Assembly (NCBI GenBank): GCA_964537555.1
Contig: CAZIAD010000010.1
Location: 34,379-98,378 of the forward strand
Direction of reading: 5' to 3'
DNA: 64,000 bases
Origin: CAYRWR01 sp964537555
GTDB lineage: Bacteria; Spirochaetota; Brevinematia; Brevinematales; CAYRWR01
In this document: positions 33,014-42,191 of the stretch, one piece after another
Position numbering within the stretch: the stretch's first letter is position 1
Layout of the letters: every line of letters starts with the position of its first letter
Translations under genes and position numbers: made by a program
Notes under the pieces: generated by a model
Databases searched by the model: none
Told to the model about the DNA's origin: nothing
The model's input: the letters and a program-made list of their open reading frames with translations, nothing else

Positions 33014-35332
33014 TCAGGGTAACTTTATACTGCGATAAATACCATAATCGATGGTAGGTAACTCATATTCCTCATTCTGCATGGCCAGGGTAATTTTCTT
33101 AATTTCTTTACGTACTTGAGTGGTTAAGTTATCTGTTTCAAATCTATATCCAGATATACCTGTCCCTATTTCCGCGCATTCATTCATATATTTTTGAAAG
33201 TAATGCATAGCCGGTTTATACGCATGATATCTGGAATAAATCTCCCCTAAAACAAAGTAGAACGTCCCTTTTTCATCAGTTTCCAACTCTCCCGACTGAA
33301 CGAGCTGCTCACCGGTTTCCCTGGCTATGTCCCATGTCTGCGTAAGTATGGAGATTTTAAAAATCAATTTCAAATGGTAATAATCATGATCCAGATATTG
33401 ATACAATCTCCAGACCAGATATTGCACCTTGTGGTAATAAGGTTCATAATCCACAATAGTAGCCCGTAAAGCAAATTCTTTTAAAATTTCCTGTATCCGG
33501 GCTAGGTCTAAGGGATTCTTAGCTGCATTAATATCTTTTTCAATAGACATTAAGTCATTTATTAACTTACGCTGAGGATAGGTTCTCATATTTTGAACAA
33601 AATCATCATTTCTCTTAAACCAGACCCATTCGGGATGGGACTCATAGTTCCCCCCTCTCAATTGAAGAGACATTTCCGATTTAAGCTTACTTATTAGGGA
33701 ATCGTATTTGGACAGGGATATTTCAGCCCGGTCAGGCTCCAGAATCATTTTTCTCACTAACATGTTAAAGAATAATTGATAGGTGGACCAGGACTGGGGA
33801 AATTGCTCTATAGCCTGAGTGAGTTGTAATTCTACAGAATCCGGAAAGCTATTCTTACTTATACTCAATAATAACAGGGAAGTATTATGAAGAGCACCCA
33901 ATGTATCATATCCTATACTGTAGAGGATTTCCGCTATTTTTCTTACTTCTTCTATCATATCTCTGGACTTCTCTTTATTTGTCTCTATTTGTGATTGTTT
34001 AAGCAGGGCCTGCCCCAGTTTATAATAGCTATTAATATAAATCTCCCGGTCTAAAAAAGGAAAAGCCTGAATCTCTTTGCCGGAATACTTAGACAGAAAA
34101 TCTGGTCGATATATCACATGAGTATTGGACATACTCTGGTCCATGACCTCATATACCGGACCGATATCCACCAGGTATTTTTTATTTTGACCCTTGTTGA
34201 TTCGGATGGCATTGATATCATCCAGAGAATAGTTCCAGGTAAAATATATGTTTTCACTCTTCCTGGAAATGTCATGTTTAATAGGATCATAATACTGATA
34301 TATTTGAGGGATCTTTTGGTATTGAAGTAAATATTCCAGAGCATCTTTTTTAGTCTTTATTAATTGAGCAGGATTCATCGTCCTGTTATTTCCATATATT
34401 TGATTAAACAAGTTATAATTTTGGTCATATACCTGTACATCACAGCGATATCCCTCCAGCTGTTGGAGCATCTGGATCGAGAACACCTGATTATCCCCTC
34501 CCTCTGTCAGCAGTATTGATTCAGGAGCCAGATCTTTTAACAAGGATCTTCCGTAATCCAGCAGAATCTGGCCGTATTTGCCGGACTGTTTAAAATATTG
34601 ATAGGATGTGCTGTTCTTGATCTTATAACTGGCGTTCAAATAGGCTTCTCCTATATAGTAAGACGCTCTCTGATAGGTATCATTACTCAGGCGCATATTC
34701 ATCACAGAAAACAGAATATTTCTCCCTGAAAAGTAATCTTTTAAGCTGGAATTTTTTCTACCAAAAATACTATTCATACCTGTATATTCATCTGTGAAAT
34801 TCCGGGCAATATAATAAAGGCAGTCCGATTGTACCTTTTTTTCATCGGTTGACTTATAAATTTGTATCAAGAGTCTGATGGCATCCCAGAAATGCCCCAG
34901 TGCTTGGAACCGGCCTGCTTTTGATATTTGTTCCTGAATTTGATCAGCATTCCACTCCTGGCTTTCGGTATCTTCCCAGAACTTTTTCAGCTGCAGCTGA
35001 TTCAAAGAATAATTGAGTATATCTGATTTCTGCACCACTTTTTCACCTAGTAGTAACTCCCCCTGAAAAGGAGTCATGATTCTCAATTTTCCGGTTCTTT
35101 TTATAAAATTGTATTTCAATATTTTACAACTCAAAACCTGATTATTGGTAGTCACAATAAAATACTGGTTTCCTGGTTTTATTTTAACCTTGGGATTGCT
35201 TTTAATATCAAATATCTCGTAAACACCCGGCCTGAGCTTAGCAGTAATAACAAAGGAGTTTTCAAATTGCATGGAACTAAAGGCCCAGGTATAGATAGAT
35301 AAGAGAAATAGAATATAAATAATTTTTCTCAT
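33014..35332 (-). CDS. Large exported protein, helical-repeat-like
   Basis: A 772-residue protein with a signal peptide (1-19). The mature part is largely helical, with several paired helices such as the segment after TFYFVLGEIYSRYHAYKPAM, which looks like a tetratricopeptide repeat near the C terminus. An N-terminal beta-rich stretch (about 25-110) contains KPGNQYFIVTTNNQ. I do not recognise a family. It is AT-rich, on the same strand as the SH3-type gene with a 109-bp gap, and may belong to the same acquired patch. Confidence 0.6.
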   Translation of the reverse strand: MRKIIYILFLLSIYTWAFSSMQFENSFVITAKLRPGVYEIFDIKSNPKVKIKPGNQYFIVTTNNQVLSCKILKYNFIKRTGKLRIMTPFQGELLLGEKVVQKSDILNYSLNQLQLKKFWEDTESQEWNADQIQEQISKAGRFQALGHFWDAIRLLIQIYKSTDEKKVQSDCLYYIARNFTDEYTGMNSIFGRKNSSLKDYFSGRNILFSVMNMRLSNDTYQRASYYIGEAYLNASYKIKNSTSYQYFKQSGKYGQILLDYGRSLLKDLAPESILLTEGGDNQVFSIQMLQQLEGYRCDVQVYDQNYNLFNQIYGNNRTMNPAQLIKTKKDALEYLLQYQKIPQIYQYYDPIKHDISRKSENIYFTWNYSLDDINAIRINKGQNKKYLVDIGPVYEVMDQSMSNTHVIYRPDFLSKYSGKEIQAFPFLDREIYINSYYKLGQALLKQSQIETNKEKSRDMIEEVRKIAEILYSIGYDTLGALHNTSLLLLSISKNSFPDSVELQLTQAIEQFPQSWSTYQLFFNMLVRKMILEPDRAEISLSKYDSLISKLKSEMSLQLRGGNYESHPEWVWFKRNDDFVQNMRTYPQRKLINDLMSIEKDINAAKNPLDLARIQEILKEFALRATIVDYEPYYHKVQYLVWRLYQYLDHDYYHLKLIFKISILTQTWDIARETGEQLVQSGELETDEKGTFYFVLGEIYSRYHAYKPAMHYFQKYMNECAEIGTGISGYRFETDNLTTQVRKEIKKITLAMQNEEYELPTIDYGIYRSIKLP

Positions 35333-35525
35333 ATTGTCTGCTCCCGAGTTTTTCTAAATATAATAAACGCAGAAAATAAATGATCCTCAACAAAAAAGTA
35401 ATGATTCATTCACAATGGAATCTGAATAAACCCTTGAGGTGGATTAAAATATAAAATAAACTACTCAATTTGTCTAATATTTTCAGGTCTGCAAAATTAT
35501 AATACTGCACAAAATTATATAACAC

Positions 35526-35553
35526 TTGACCTGCCTATTCATCACATTATAAT
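35526..35553 (+). promoter_or_regulatory. Sigma-70-type promoter for 35587 gene
   Basis: TTGACC, a 16-bp spacer, TATAAT; 33 bp before the ATG. The rest of the 254-bp gap is AT-rich with no further feature seen. Confidence 0.75.
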
Positions 35554-35586
35554 AATAAAAAATTAATCCTCACTCAGGAGCCTCCC

Positions 35587-36582
35587 ATGAAAGCAAAGAC
35601 CGCATTGATCATAGGTATCATATTTAGTGCAGTAATGACAGGAGTCATCTGGGCCCTGGGAGGACGTCTGCTGTCCATCCCCCACGCTCCGGACACGGGC
35701 TATCTCCACTATTACTGGAAGCTCATCGACCCTACTGTGTGGACTAAGCTATCCTACTGGATGGGATACGGCCTGCACCAGATCGCTCTGTGGATCATCA
35801 TTTACCGGGCTAATAAGCAGCAGAATGTCAATATAAAAAGCGAGACCCTGTCCCAGTGGAATGTGGCTGCCCTGGTCGTAAATGCCCTGTTTATCCTGCT
35901 CCACCTCCTCCAGACCCACCTCTTTTATGACGGACTGGCCCAGGATACCCCGGTATGGAGCAGCCAGGGTTCGGTTATCCTCATGCTGGTCCTCTTCCTC
36001 ATCATCGGCAATATGCGCCGGGGCATGTTCTTCGGAAAAAAGATCAACTGGAGCCCTCAGGTCCACCAGACTGCCCTGAAATGGCACAGCTATTATATTG
36101 CCTTTGCACTGGTGTATACTTTCTGGTATCACCCCATGGAGGCCACCCAGGCCCATCTTCTGGGCTTTTTCTATATGTTCCTGCTCTTCGTCCAGTTCAG
36201 CCTCTTCCATACAAAAGTCCATATGAACGCACTCTGGGCCTTTTTCCTGGAATTTTTTGTGCTTATACATGGCACTTTTGTGGCGGTACAGCAGCAGAAT
36301 AATATGTGGGCTATGTTCGCCTTCGGTTTCGGGGCCATGGCGGTAGTGACCCAGATCTATGGATTGAAACTGAGGAAACAGTGGATCGTCATTATCTCTA
36401 CCCTTTACCTGGTACTGGCCCTGCTGGTCTATAGCGGGCTCATCATAAAATATTTCCAGATCAAAGACATCAACCAGATCATACGTATCCCTGCCATTGA
36501 ATACATACTGGTATTTATCCTGGCTGGTATCATGGGCCTGGTATCAGTCATAAAGAAGAGCGCGAAGGAGACTATCCTATAA
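35587..36582 (+). CDS. Polytopic membrane protein, hypothetical
   Basis: A 331-residue protein with about nine or ten membrane segments and almost no soluble domain. Several His residues lie at segment ends (LHYYWK, KWHSYYIAF, WYHPMEATQAH, LFHTKVH), which recalls haem- or metal-binding membrane proteins, but no family is certain. It is monocistronic from its own promoter. A GCCACCG/CGGTGGC inverted repeat follows the stop. Confidence 0.6.
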   Translation: MKAKTALIIGIIFSAVMTGVIWALGGRLLSIPHAPDTGYLHYYWKLIDPTVWTKLSYWMGYGLHQIALWIIIYRANKQQNVNIKSETLSQWNVAALVVNALFILLHLLQTHLFYDGLAQDTPVWSSQGSVILMLVLFLIIGNMRRGMFFGKKINWSPQVHQTALKWHSYYIAFALVYTFWYHPMEATQAHLLGFFYMFLLFVQFSLFHTKVHMNALWAFFLEFFVLIHGTFVAVQQQNNMWAMFAFGFGAMAVVTQIYGLKLRKQWIVIISTLYLVLALLVYSGLIIKYFQIKDINQIIRIPAIEYILVFILAGIMGLVSVIKKSAKETIL

Positions 36583-36593
36583 AGTAAACAGAG

Positions 36594-36624
36594 GCCACCG
36601 TTCCGGCTTTTAGCGAGCGGTGGC
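36594..36624. terminator. Possible hairpin between convergent genes
   Basis: GCCACCG/CGGTGGC, a 7-bp stem with a 17-base loop, in the gap between the convergent 35587 and 36650 genes. No T run follows on either strand, so terminator function is doubtful. Confidence 0.3.
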
Positions 36625-36649
36625 TTGGTTCACATGACGGGGATCCTCT

Positions 36650-37072
36650 CTATGAGGCAGCCCGGTATCCATACATGGCAATATAATTAGATACGGCTCC
36701 CAGGTCCCAGTCCAGCCGTATACCCAGGAGATTGTGGATAGCCTCGCCGTCGTAGCCTGCTTTGGCCAGAGTATAGACAGTATTGACCAGGGCATCATCA
36801 TCTTTGCTGTATTCATAAGCTAAGACTACAGAACCCTCCTGGCTTATATAGGGGTGCCGGCAGTTTTCAAAACGGACCAGGGCATAGCCCATGACCTGAA
36901 AAGATACCAGTCCGTAAAACATCTGGTGCCGGGTAGAATGGATATGGACACAGGATTTCTCCTGCCTATAGCTGTGACAATCACAATGATAGTGATCATC
37001 AAATCGTGTCACGGTATTTAAGCCTTTATTCTTCCGGTCACGATAGTACCATTTTGATATCATACCTTTCAT
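36650..37072 (-). CDS. Small SWIM-zinc-finger-like protein
   Basis: A 140-residue protein. The segment HYHCDCHSYRQEKSCVHIHS has the CxC...CxH spacing of SWIM zinc fingers, which bind DNA or proteins. A basic N terminus (KWYYRDRKNKG) fits nucleic-acid contact. The remainder shows no known domain. It stands alone on the minus strand. SWIM proteins without a helicase or transposase domain are poorly known. Confidence 0.55.
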   Translation of the reverse strand: MKGMISKWYYRDRKNKGLNTVTRFDDHYHCDCHSYRQEKSCVHIHSTRHQMFYGLVSFQVMGYALVRFENCRHPYISQEGSVVLAYEYSKDDDALVNTVYTLAKAGYDGEAIHNLLGIRLDWDLGAVSNYIAMYGYRAAS

Positions 37073-37202
37073 AGCTTGTCTCCTGTTAGTGTTTCTGAAT
37101 CAGCTAATTATAGGATACAGGTATGTCATATTCTGGCATAGTTGAAAATCTTTTGAGCATACACTGTGTGGGAATTAATTTTTGTTGGCTAGAAAGCCCT
37201 GA

Positions 37203-37940
37203 TTATCTTTCCCTAAGCAGGGTGTTGATAAACTTTTTGGAGTTTTGCTGCAGACTACTGTGAATATAAGTGGCTACTGAATGCATGTCATGCTTCTCGA
37301 TATTTTCAAACTGGAATCCGGCTATATCTTCTCTTTTTCCCTTCAGTCGGGCCAGGGTCTTGATCTGAGTCCCGGTAATATGGAGCATGAGGGGATTATA
37401 TACTTTTTCAATATCCAGAATACTGGCCTCAATAGAGTCTTTTAGCCGTATAGCTGCCCCACCCGCTGAGAGGTCGATCAAATCACCATGAACAAAACGA
37501 TTAAGGCCTTTTATAAAAACAGAAGCTTCTATCTTCTCATTTTGTGAAGGCTGTACTCTTACATGAAATCGTTTTTCTGTGTTCATGATACTGCTACTCA
37601 TAGCATTATGCAGGATCTCTTCGGCCAGGCTGTGATGATTATCACTATAGGGTATGAGTGCGGTAATCCCCATCGATGATAAACGTATCAGGTCTGCCGG
37701 TTTGAGACTGGCATGTGCCAGCAGATAGAGATGGATCTTATTGTTTTTTTCCCGCACCTTTCTGAGAAAGTCTTCATGTGCAGATTCGGTGACCAGGAGG
37801 GCTGCCTCCGCACCTGAGTCCAGGTATGCCAGCACTTCCTTCTCGCTGGATAATTCAATAGGTTCAAAGCCCTTGGGTATGATACCTATGGCCAGCTCTG
37901 TCGTAAATTCATCGATAAAAGTATAGATCAGTGTTTTCAA
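37203..37940 (-). CDS. PilZ domain protein
   Basis: A 245-residue protein. The first 110 residues look like a receiver-type alpha/beta fold (ALLVTESAHEDF, IHLYLLAHASLKPADLI) but lack an obvious phospho-acceptor motif. Residues about 125-225 form a PilZ domain: RFHVRVQP supplies the RxxxR-type motif and LIDLSAGGAAIRL the (D/N)xSxxG motif that together bind cyclic-di-GMP. It is probably a c-di-GMP effector. This links to the EAL-HDOD pair at the start of the window, although those look catalytically inactive. Confidence 0.85.
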   Translation of the reverse strand: MKTLIYTFIDEFTTELAIGIIPKGFEPIELSSEKEVLAYLDSGAEAALLVTESAHEDFLRKVREKNNKIHLYLLAHASLKPADLIRLSSMGITALIPYSDNHHSLAEEILHNAMSSSIMNTEKRFHVRVQPSQNEKIEASVFIKGLNRFVHGDLIDLSAGGAAIRLKDSIEASILDIEKVYNPLMLHITGTQIKTLARLKGKREDIAGFQFENIEKHDMHSVATYIHSSLQQNSKKFINTLLRER

Positions 37941-38068
37941 GATTTCCCCTCGCTCTGTGATGGTATATTAGATTATAGCACATCTGAAAAAAAGGGAAAG
38001 AGAAAAAACCAATGGATTCTAAACGATTTCTATTGAAGTATAAATGGATTTATTTTAAAAGGAGAAGC

Positions 38069-38245
38069 TTATTTCTTTAAAAACTCCCTGATGGCTGCGG
38101 GAGAGTTCCCTACGTTTTGAACTGCCTTGATCAGCTCCAGGGTATCGACTTTAAATATCCGGCACCAGTTCCTGATCTCATGAGTGTCTTTCAAGTCTAC
38201 GAGCTTGTCATCATAGGGATATTTTTTATCTTTATCCTGGGCCAT
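38069..38245 (-). CDS. Small DUF3606-like protein
   Basis: A 58-residue protein read on the minus strand from an ATG with AGGAG upstream. It opens MAQDKDKKYPYDDKLVDLKD and continues HEIRNWCRIF and AVQNVGNSPAAIREFLKK. The pattern VDL..E...W...F.V....L..AV..VG.S..A.R..L is that of DUF3606, small proteins of unknown role. It was not obvious from length alone; the coding strand is opposite to a longer spurious frame. Confidence 0.75.
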   Translation of the reverse strand: MAQDKDKKYPYDDKLVDLKDTHEIRNWCRIFKVDTLELIKAVQNVGNSPAAIREFLKK

Positions 38246-38391
38246 GCTATTCTCCTATCACCTGCTTCTGAATCTATTTTAGCTAACTGCCCTTTTCATG
38301 TCAAGCTAATCCACAAACAGATATGGAATTATTTATCCAATTATAGCAGATATTAAGATTCCATCTTTTTTAGCATGAATTGAGGGGAGAA

Positions 38392-39303
38392 TTATGAAAA
38401 TGTCTCTTTCAAGACCACCAGGGTCGCTCCCAGCCCTCCCAGCCAGGGCGGTGCATCTGTATATGAGTCTATATCGGAGCGTTTATCCAGCAGTTTATGG
38501 AGATGCTCTCTTTGTACACCTCTGCCCTTTCCATGGATTATTCGCAGCTCTTTTAATCCTCTGGCCCGGGCTTCCTCCAGATAGGAGCTCACCACGTCCA
38601 TCTGCTGTTCGGGCGGAAAGCGGTGCAGGTCTATCTCACTGGTGATCTCCAGGGCCAGAGGTTCTGTCAGAATATCGAGGAGCTGTGCGGGATCTGTGAT
38701 GTGATAGCGGGGAGTAAAGGGGAGATCCTCTATGGGATAAAAACCCCAGCTGGTGTGAGCATAATCCATGCCACAGTCATGAGCAAATCGGGCATCGGTG
38801 GGGCTATCCCCTACCATGAGACAATCCCCTGCTTCCAGAGGTTTTCCCTGTTCCCGATAATAATCCCGGATCAAATACCATACCCGGGGATCCGGTTTAC
38901 TGAATCCCTCATCCACTGTAACCAGTATATCAAAATACTGCAGCAGATCATTATTGTCGAGGGTCATCCGTGACCCGGTCAGGCCCTTATTGGTGGCGAT
39001 GGACATCAGAACTCTGTTATGGAGGGTCCTGATCAGCTTTTTCATACCGGGATAAGGCTCTTCTTCCAGGATAAAATCATAGTAATGTTTACGGTAGACT
39101 TGTTTAGCCTGCTCTATATCGCTGACACCCATAGCAGTGAGGATTTCTCCCAGCGAGGTACCTATCATGGACCTGGCCTTTTCCAGCCCCGGCATATCAC
39201 AGGACATATCCCGGGCGGTGAGCCTGAGAGACTCTATGATAGAACGCTCACTATTCATTATAGTGCCGTCCAGGTCAAAAATATATAAAAGATAATTCAG
39301 CAT
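38392..39303 (-). CDS. HAD-family hydrolase fused to Smr domain
   Basis: A 303-residue protein of two parts. Residues 1-215 are a phosphoglycolate phosphatase-like HAD hydrolase: FDLDGTIMNS (nucleophile Asp), SIATNKGLT, KPDPRVWYLI and VGDSPTDARFA. Residues about 220-300 are an Smr domain: IDLHRFPPEQQMD and LRIIHGKGRGVQREHLHKL match the DLHG and HGKGxG signatures of this nuclease or ribosome-acting domain. The fusion is unusual. It lies 6 bp after hisF on the same strand. Confidence 0.85.
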   Translation of the reverse strand: MLNYLLYIFDLDGTIMNSERSIIESLRLTARDMSCDMPGLEKARSMIGTSLGEILTAMGVSDIEQAKQVYRKHYYDFILEEEPYPGMKKLIRTLHNRVLMSIATNKGLTGSRMTLDNNDLLQYFDILVTVDEGFSKPDPRVWYLIRDYYREQGKPLEAGDCLMVGDSPTDARFAHDCGMDYAHTSWGFYPIEDLPFTPRYHITDPAQLLDILTEPLALEITSEIDLHRFPPEQQMDVVSSYLEEARARGLKELRIIHGKGRGVQREHLHKLLDKRSDIDSYTDAPPWLGGLGATLVVLKETFS

Positions 39304-39309
39304 GGCTTT

Positions 39310-40089
39310 CTACTGATCTGCCAGGGCATAATCCAGTCGTACGGGTATACCTTCTTTATGCATGTGTTGTTTGACTTCTGTGATACTAAGCTCGCGGAAG
39401 TGAAACAGGCTGGCAGCCAGAGCGGCTGAAGCATGGCCCCGGGTAAATGCATCACAAAAATGCTCTAATTTTCCGGCTCCCCCGGAGGCGATTACCGGGA
39501 TATCCACGTTGTCAGCAATAGTACGGGTCAGGTCCAGGTCATAGCCGTCCTTGGTACCATCGCAGTCCATGGAAGTAAGGAGTATCTCCCCGGCCCCGTA
39601 TTCCTGCATGCGTCGGGCCCAGTCCAGGGCGTCTATACCGGTATCTATACGGCCACCGTTGATAAACACGTCCCATTTTCCGGGAGCTACCTTCTTGGCA
39701 TCTATGGCTACCACAATAGTAGAGGAGCCAAATGCCCGGGCTGCTTCTTTTACAAATTCGGGCTGTTTTACTGCTGCAGAGTTAATAGAGACCTTATCCG
39801 CACCGGTGTTTAGCATAGTCCGTATATCCTGGAGCACTCTTATCCCTCCCCCTATAGTGAAGGGGATAAAAATCTCCTGAGCTACTTTTCGGGCCACTTC
39901 TACCATGGTGTCCCGTTTTTCATGAGAGGCTGTTATATCCAGGAACACCAGTTCATCGGCTCCCTGGGCATTATAGAACACTGCATTTTCCACCGGGTCT
40001 CCGGCATCACGGATATTAACAAAATTGACTCCCTTGACTACTCGTCCTTTATCGATATCCAGGCAGGGTATGACTCTCTTGGCCAGCAT
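39310..40089 (-). CDS. hisF: Imidazole glycerol phosphate synthase, cyclase subunit
   Basis: A 259-residue TIM barrel that forms imidazole glycerol phosphate and AICAR in histidine synthesis, using ammonia from HisH. Seen: VIPCLDIDKGRVVKGVNF with the catalytic Asp, FTIGGGIRV, VSINSAAVKQPEFV and VIASGGAGKLEHFCDAF. Full length. hisH is not beside it, and hisC is far away. Confidence 0.97.
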   Translation of the reverse strand: MLAKRVIPCLDIDKGRVVKGVNFVNIRDAGDPVENAVFYNAQGADELVFLDITASHEKRDTMVEVARKVAQEIFIPFTIGGGIRVLQDIRTMLNTGADKVSINSAAVKQPEFVKEAARAFGSSTIVVAIDAKKVAPGKWDVFINGGRIDTGIDALDWARRMQEYGAGEILLTSMDCDGTKDGYDLDLTRTIADNVDIPVIASGGAGKLEHFCDAFTRGHASAALAASLFHFRELSITEVKQHMHKEGIPVRLDYALADQ

Positions 40090-40172
40090 AGTGTCTCCTT
40101 TTTTGTAGAGTCATATTTTATACATTAGCTACTGAATACGCAAATTTCGTCCTTTATAAGCTGTACCTTTAC

Positions 40173-40201
40173 TTGCAAAATATTTCCCTCCTCATTATAA
40201 T
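40173..40201 (+). promoter_or_regulatory. Sigma-70-type promoter for hinT-rpsU-yqeY
   Basis: TTGCAA, a 17-bp spacer, TATAAT; 31 bp before the hinT-like ATG, with a GGGGAAAT site in between. Confidence 0.75.
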
Positions 40202-40232
40202 TAATATCCTGATTTATAAGGGGAAATAGGAT

Positions 40233-40571
40233 ATGGCAGAGACCATTTTTACGAAGATCATCAATCGTGAGATACCGGCAGAAATAGTCTTTGAAAATGA
40301 AAAGGTACTGGCATTTAAGGACATTGATCCTCAGGCACCGTTTCATGTACTGGTCATACCTAAGCAGGCCATTCCTACCCTTAATGATGTAAAAGATTTT
40401 AGCATCTATGCTGATATCTTTGAGGCCATACAGCACATCACACAGGATGCCGGTATACAGAAAGAAGGATACCGGGTAGTAGCCAATTGTAATGAATACG
40501 GCGGCCAGGCTGTTTACCACATACACTTTCATGTATTAGGTAAACGTCCTATGAAATGGCCTCCGGGTTAA
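40233..40571 (+). CDS. hinT: HIT family nucleotide-binding hydrolase (HinT-like)
   Basis: A 112-residue protein with the histidine triad YHIHFHVLG near the C terminus and the N-terminal family opening TIFTKIINREIPAEIVFE. HinT enzymes split phosphoramidates such as lysyl-AMP. Full length. It is first in a cluster with rpsU (35-bp gap) and yqeY, suggesting a link to translation. Confidence 0.95.
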   Translation: MAETIFTKIINREIPAEIVFENEKVLAFKDIDPQAPFHVLVIPKQAIPTLNDVKDFSIYADIFEAIQHITQDAGIQKEGYRVVANCNEYGGQAVYHIHFHVLGKRPMKWPPG

Positions 40572-40606
40572 ATAAGGTATAACAAAAATAGAGGAGTTGA
40601 TTATCC

Positions 40607-40819
40607 ATGCTTTTTATTGAAGTAAAAGAAGGTGAAACAGTTGATTCTGCTTTGAAACGTTTTAAGAAAGAAGTAGAAAAAGATGGTATTTTAACAGAAG
40701 AAAAGAAGCACCGCTTTTTTGAAAAGCCTTCTGAGACCAGAAAGAAAAAGAATGCTGCTGTAAAACGCAAGATCGAAAAGAAAATGCGTAAGATGCAGCA
40801 GATGAATAGATATATCTAA
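40607..40819 (+). CDS. rpsU: 30S ribosomal protein S21
   Basis: A 70-residue basic protein. It opens with FIEVKEGETVDSALKRFKKE and continues with the Lys/Arg-rich tail (KPSETRKKKNAAVKRK) of S21. It aids initiation on the small ribosomal subunit. Followed after 9 bp by yqeY, a common neighbour of rpsU. Confidence 0.97.
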   Translation: MLFIEVKEGETVDSALKRFKKEVEKDGILTEEKKHRFFEKPSETRKKKNAAVKRKIEKKMRKMQQMNRYI

Positions 40820-40828
40820 GGATAATAT

Positions 40829-41272
40829 ATGGGACTGTATGAGACCTTAAACAAGGATTATATCACAGCCCGCAAAAGCCAGGATAAGTATGCTACCGGC
40901 ATTTTATCTATGGTGATTTCAGACTTGAAATATGAAAAGATAAATAAGCAGAAAGAACTCGAAGAGTCTGATGTACTGGCTTATATGCAGAAGAACATCA
41001 AGCAGAAAAATGATGTAATTGTGGAATATAAGAATGCAGGACGACAGGACCTGGTCGATAAAGAGACCGGAGAAAGAGACTTTTTGCAGAAATATATGCC
41101 CGAGGCTCTCTCTGAAGATGAGCTTAAAGCTATCATTAAAAAAGCCATTTCAGAGGTAAATGCCAGCGGACCTTCCGATATGGGAAAGGTCATGGGAGTA
41201 GTCATGCCTCAGACTAAAGGCAGGGCTGATGGAGGCGTCATCCGGACTCTGGTCCAGGAAGCGCTGCAATAA
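40829..41272 (+). CDS. yqeY: GatB/YqeY domain protein
   Basis: A 147-residue protein matching YqeY, related to the tail domain of GatB: MGLYETLNKDYITARKSQDK, then YMPEALSEDELKAII and DMGKVMGVVMPQTKGRADGG. It probably acts in tRNA or translation fidelity. Co-transcribed with rpsU and ended by a terminator. Confidence 0.95.
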   Translation: MGLYETLNKDYITARKSQDKYATGILSMVISDLKYEKINKQKELEESDVLAYMQKNIKQKNDVIVEYKNAGRQDLVDKETGERDFLQKYMPEALSEDELKAIIKKAISEVNASGPSDMGKVMGVVMPQTKGRADGGVIRTLVQEALQ

Positions 41273-41285
41273 GACACACCATCAG

Positions 41286-41312
41286 GAACCGGCTTTGCCG
41301 GTTCTTTTTTTT
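41286..41312 (+). terminator. Terminator after yqeY
   Basis: A 7-bp stem GAACCGG/CCGGTTC (loop 5) followed by eight T, directly before the dapF ribosome binding site (GGGAGGAT). dapF must have readthrough or a cryptic promoter. Confidence 0.92.
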
Positions 41313-41323
41313 GGGAGGATAAG

Positions 41324-42190
41324 ATGCAGTTCCCTTTTACCAAGATGCATGCTCTGGGTAATGACTATATCATCATCAATGGCTTTGAATACCCTAATCT
41401 TTTGGATATAGCACCTCAACTGGCACTACCTATGAGTGACCGGCATTTCGGGATAGGCGGAGATGGTATCATCTTTGCCCTGCCCTCTGAGCAGGCTGAC
41501 TGTATGATGCGTATCTTTAACGCAGACGGCTCCGAAGCCCAGATGTGTGGTAATGGTATCCGCCAGGTGGCAAAGTACGTCTATGATAATCGCCTGGTAC
41601 ACAAAAAGGTCATGGATGTAGATACCCTGGCCGGCATAAAGACCATCACAATCACCACTGATGAAAATGACCTCATGACTGAGGCCCGGGTAAATATGGG
41701 TGCCCCTATCCTGGAAGCCCGGAATATCCCGGTGACTCTGAACATGCCTCCCAGCCCCTGGTATCATACTCCCATCCCCGTCCTGGACCGGGTTTTTGAC
41801 TTTAGTATGGTATCCATGGGTAATCCACATGCTGTCACTTTTCTGGATGATATAGCTGATCTGGCGGTTCACAGATACGGCAGGGCTGTGGAAATGAACC
41901 AGGCCATCTTTCCGGAACGCACCAATGTAGAATTTATCCAGGTCATAGACCGTAAGCATATAAAGATGAGAGTATGGGAAAGAGGCAGCGGAGAGACCCT
42001 GGCCTGCGGCACGGGAGCCTGTGCCAGTGTAGTAGCCAGTGTTCTCAATGGCCGTACCGACACTCAGGTAGAGGTAGAGCTGCTGGGGGGGACCCTGCAG
42101 GTTAACTGGGATAAGTCAGAAGACACGGTATTTATGACCGGAGATGCACTCGTAGCCTTTACAGGTATCTATACTACCGATCTGATCTAG
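41324..42190 (+). CDS. dapF: Diaminopimelate epimerase
   Basis: A 288-residue PLP-independent epimerase that makes meso-diaminopimelate for peptidoglycan and lysine. Marks: FTKMHALGNDYIIIN, NADGSEAQMCGNGIR with one catalytic Cys, SMGNPHAVTF, and GETLACGTGACASVV with the second catalytic Cys. Full length. It ends 1 bp from the convergent cyclase-like gene. Confidence 0.97.
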   Translation: MQFPFTKMHALGNDYIIINGFEYPNLLDIAPQLALPMSDRHFGIGGDGIIFALPSEQADCMMRIFNADGSEAQMCGNGIRQVAKYVYDNRLVHKKVMDVDTLAGIKTITITTDENDLMTEARVNMGAPILEARNIPVTLNMPPSPWYHTPIPVLDRVFDFSMVSMGNPHAVTFLDDIADLAVHRYGRAVEMNQAIFPERTNVEFIQVIDRKHIKMRVWERGSGETLACGTGACASVVASVLNGRTDTQVEVELLGGTLQVNWDKSEDTVFMTGDALVAFTGIYTTDLI

Positions 42191-42191
42191 T

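Noticed and set aside
36270..36285. TGGCAC-type sigma-54 match inside the 35587 gene
   Set aside because: The -12 part reads TGGCG, it is within coding sequence, and no gene starts downstream on that strand.
40125..40532. Minus-strand frame of 135 codons over hinT
   Set aside because: hinT on the plus strand has the histidine triad, a promoter and a ribosome binding site.
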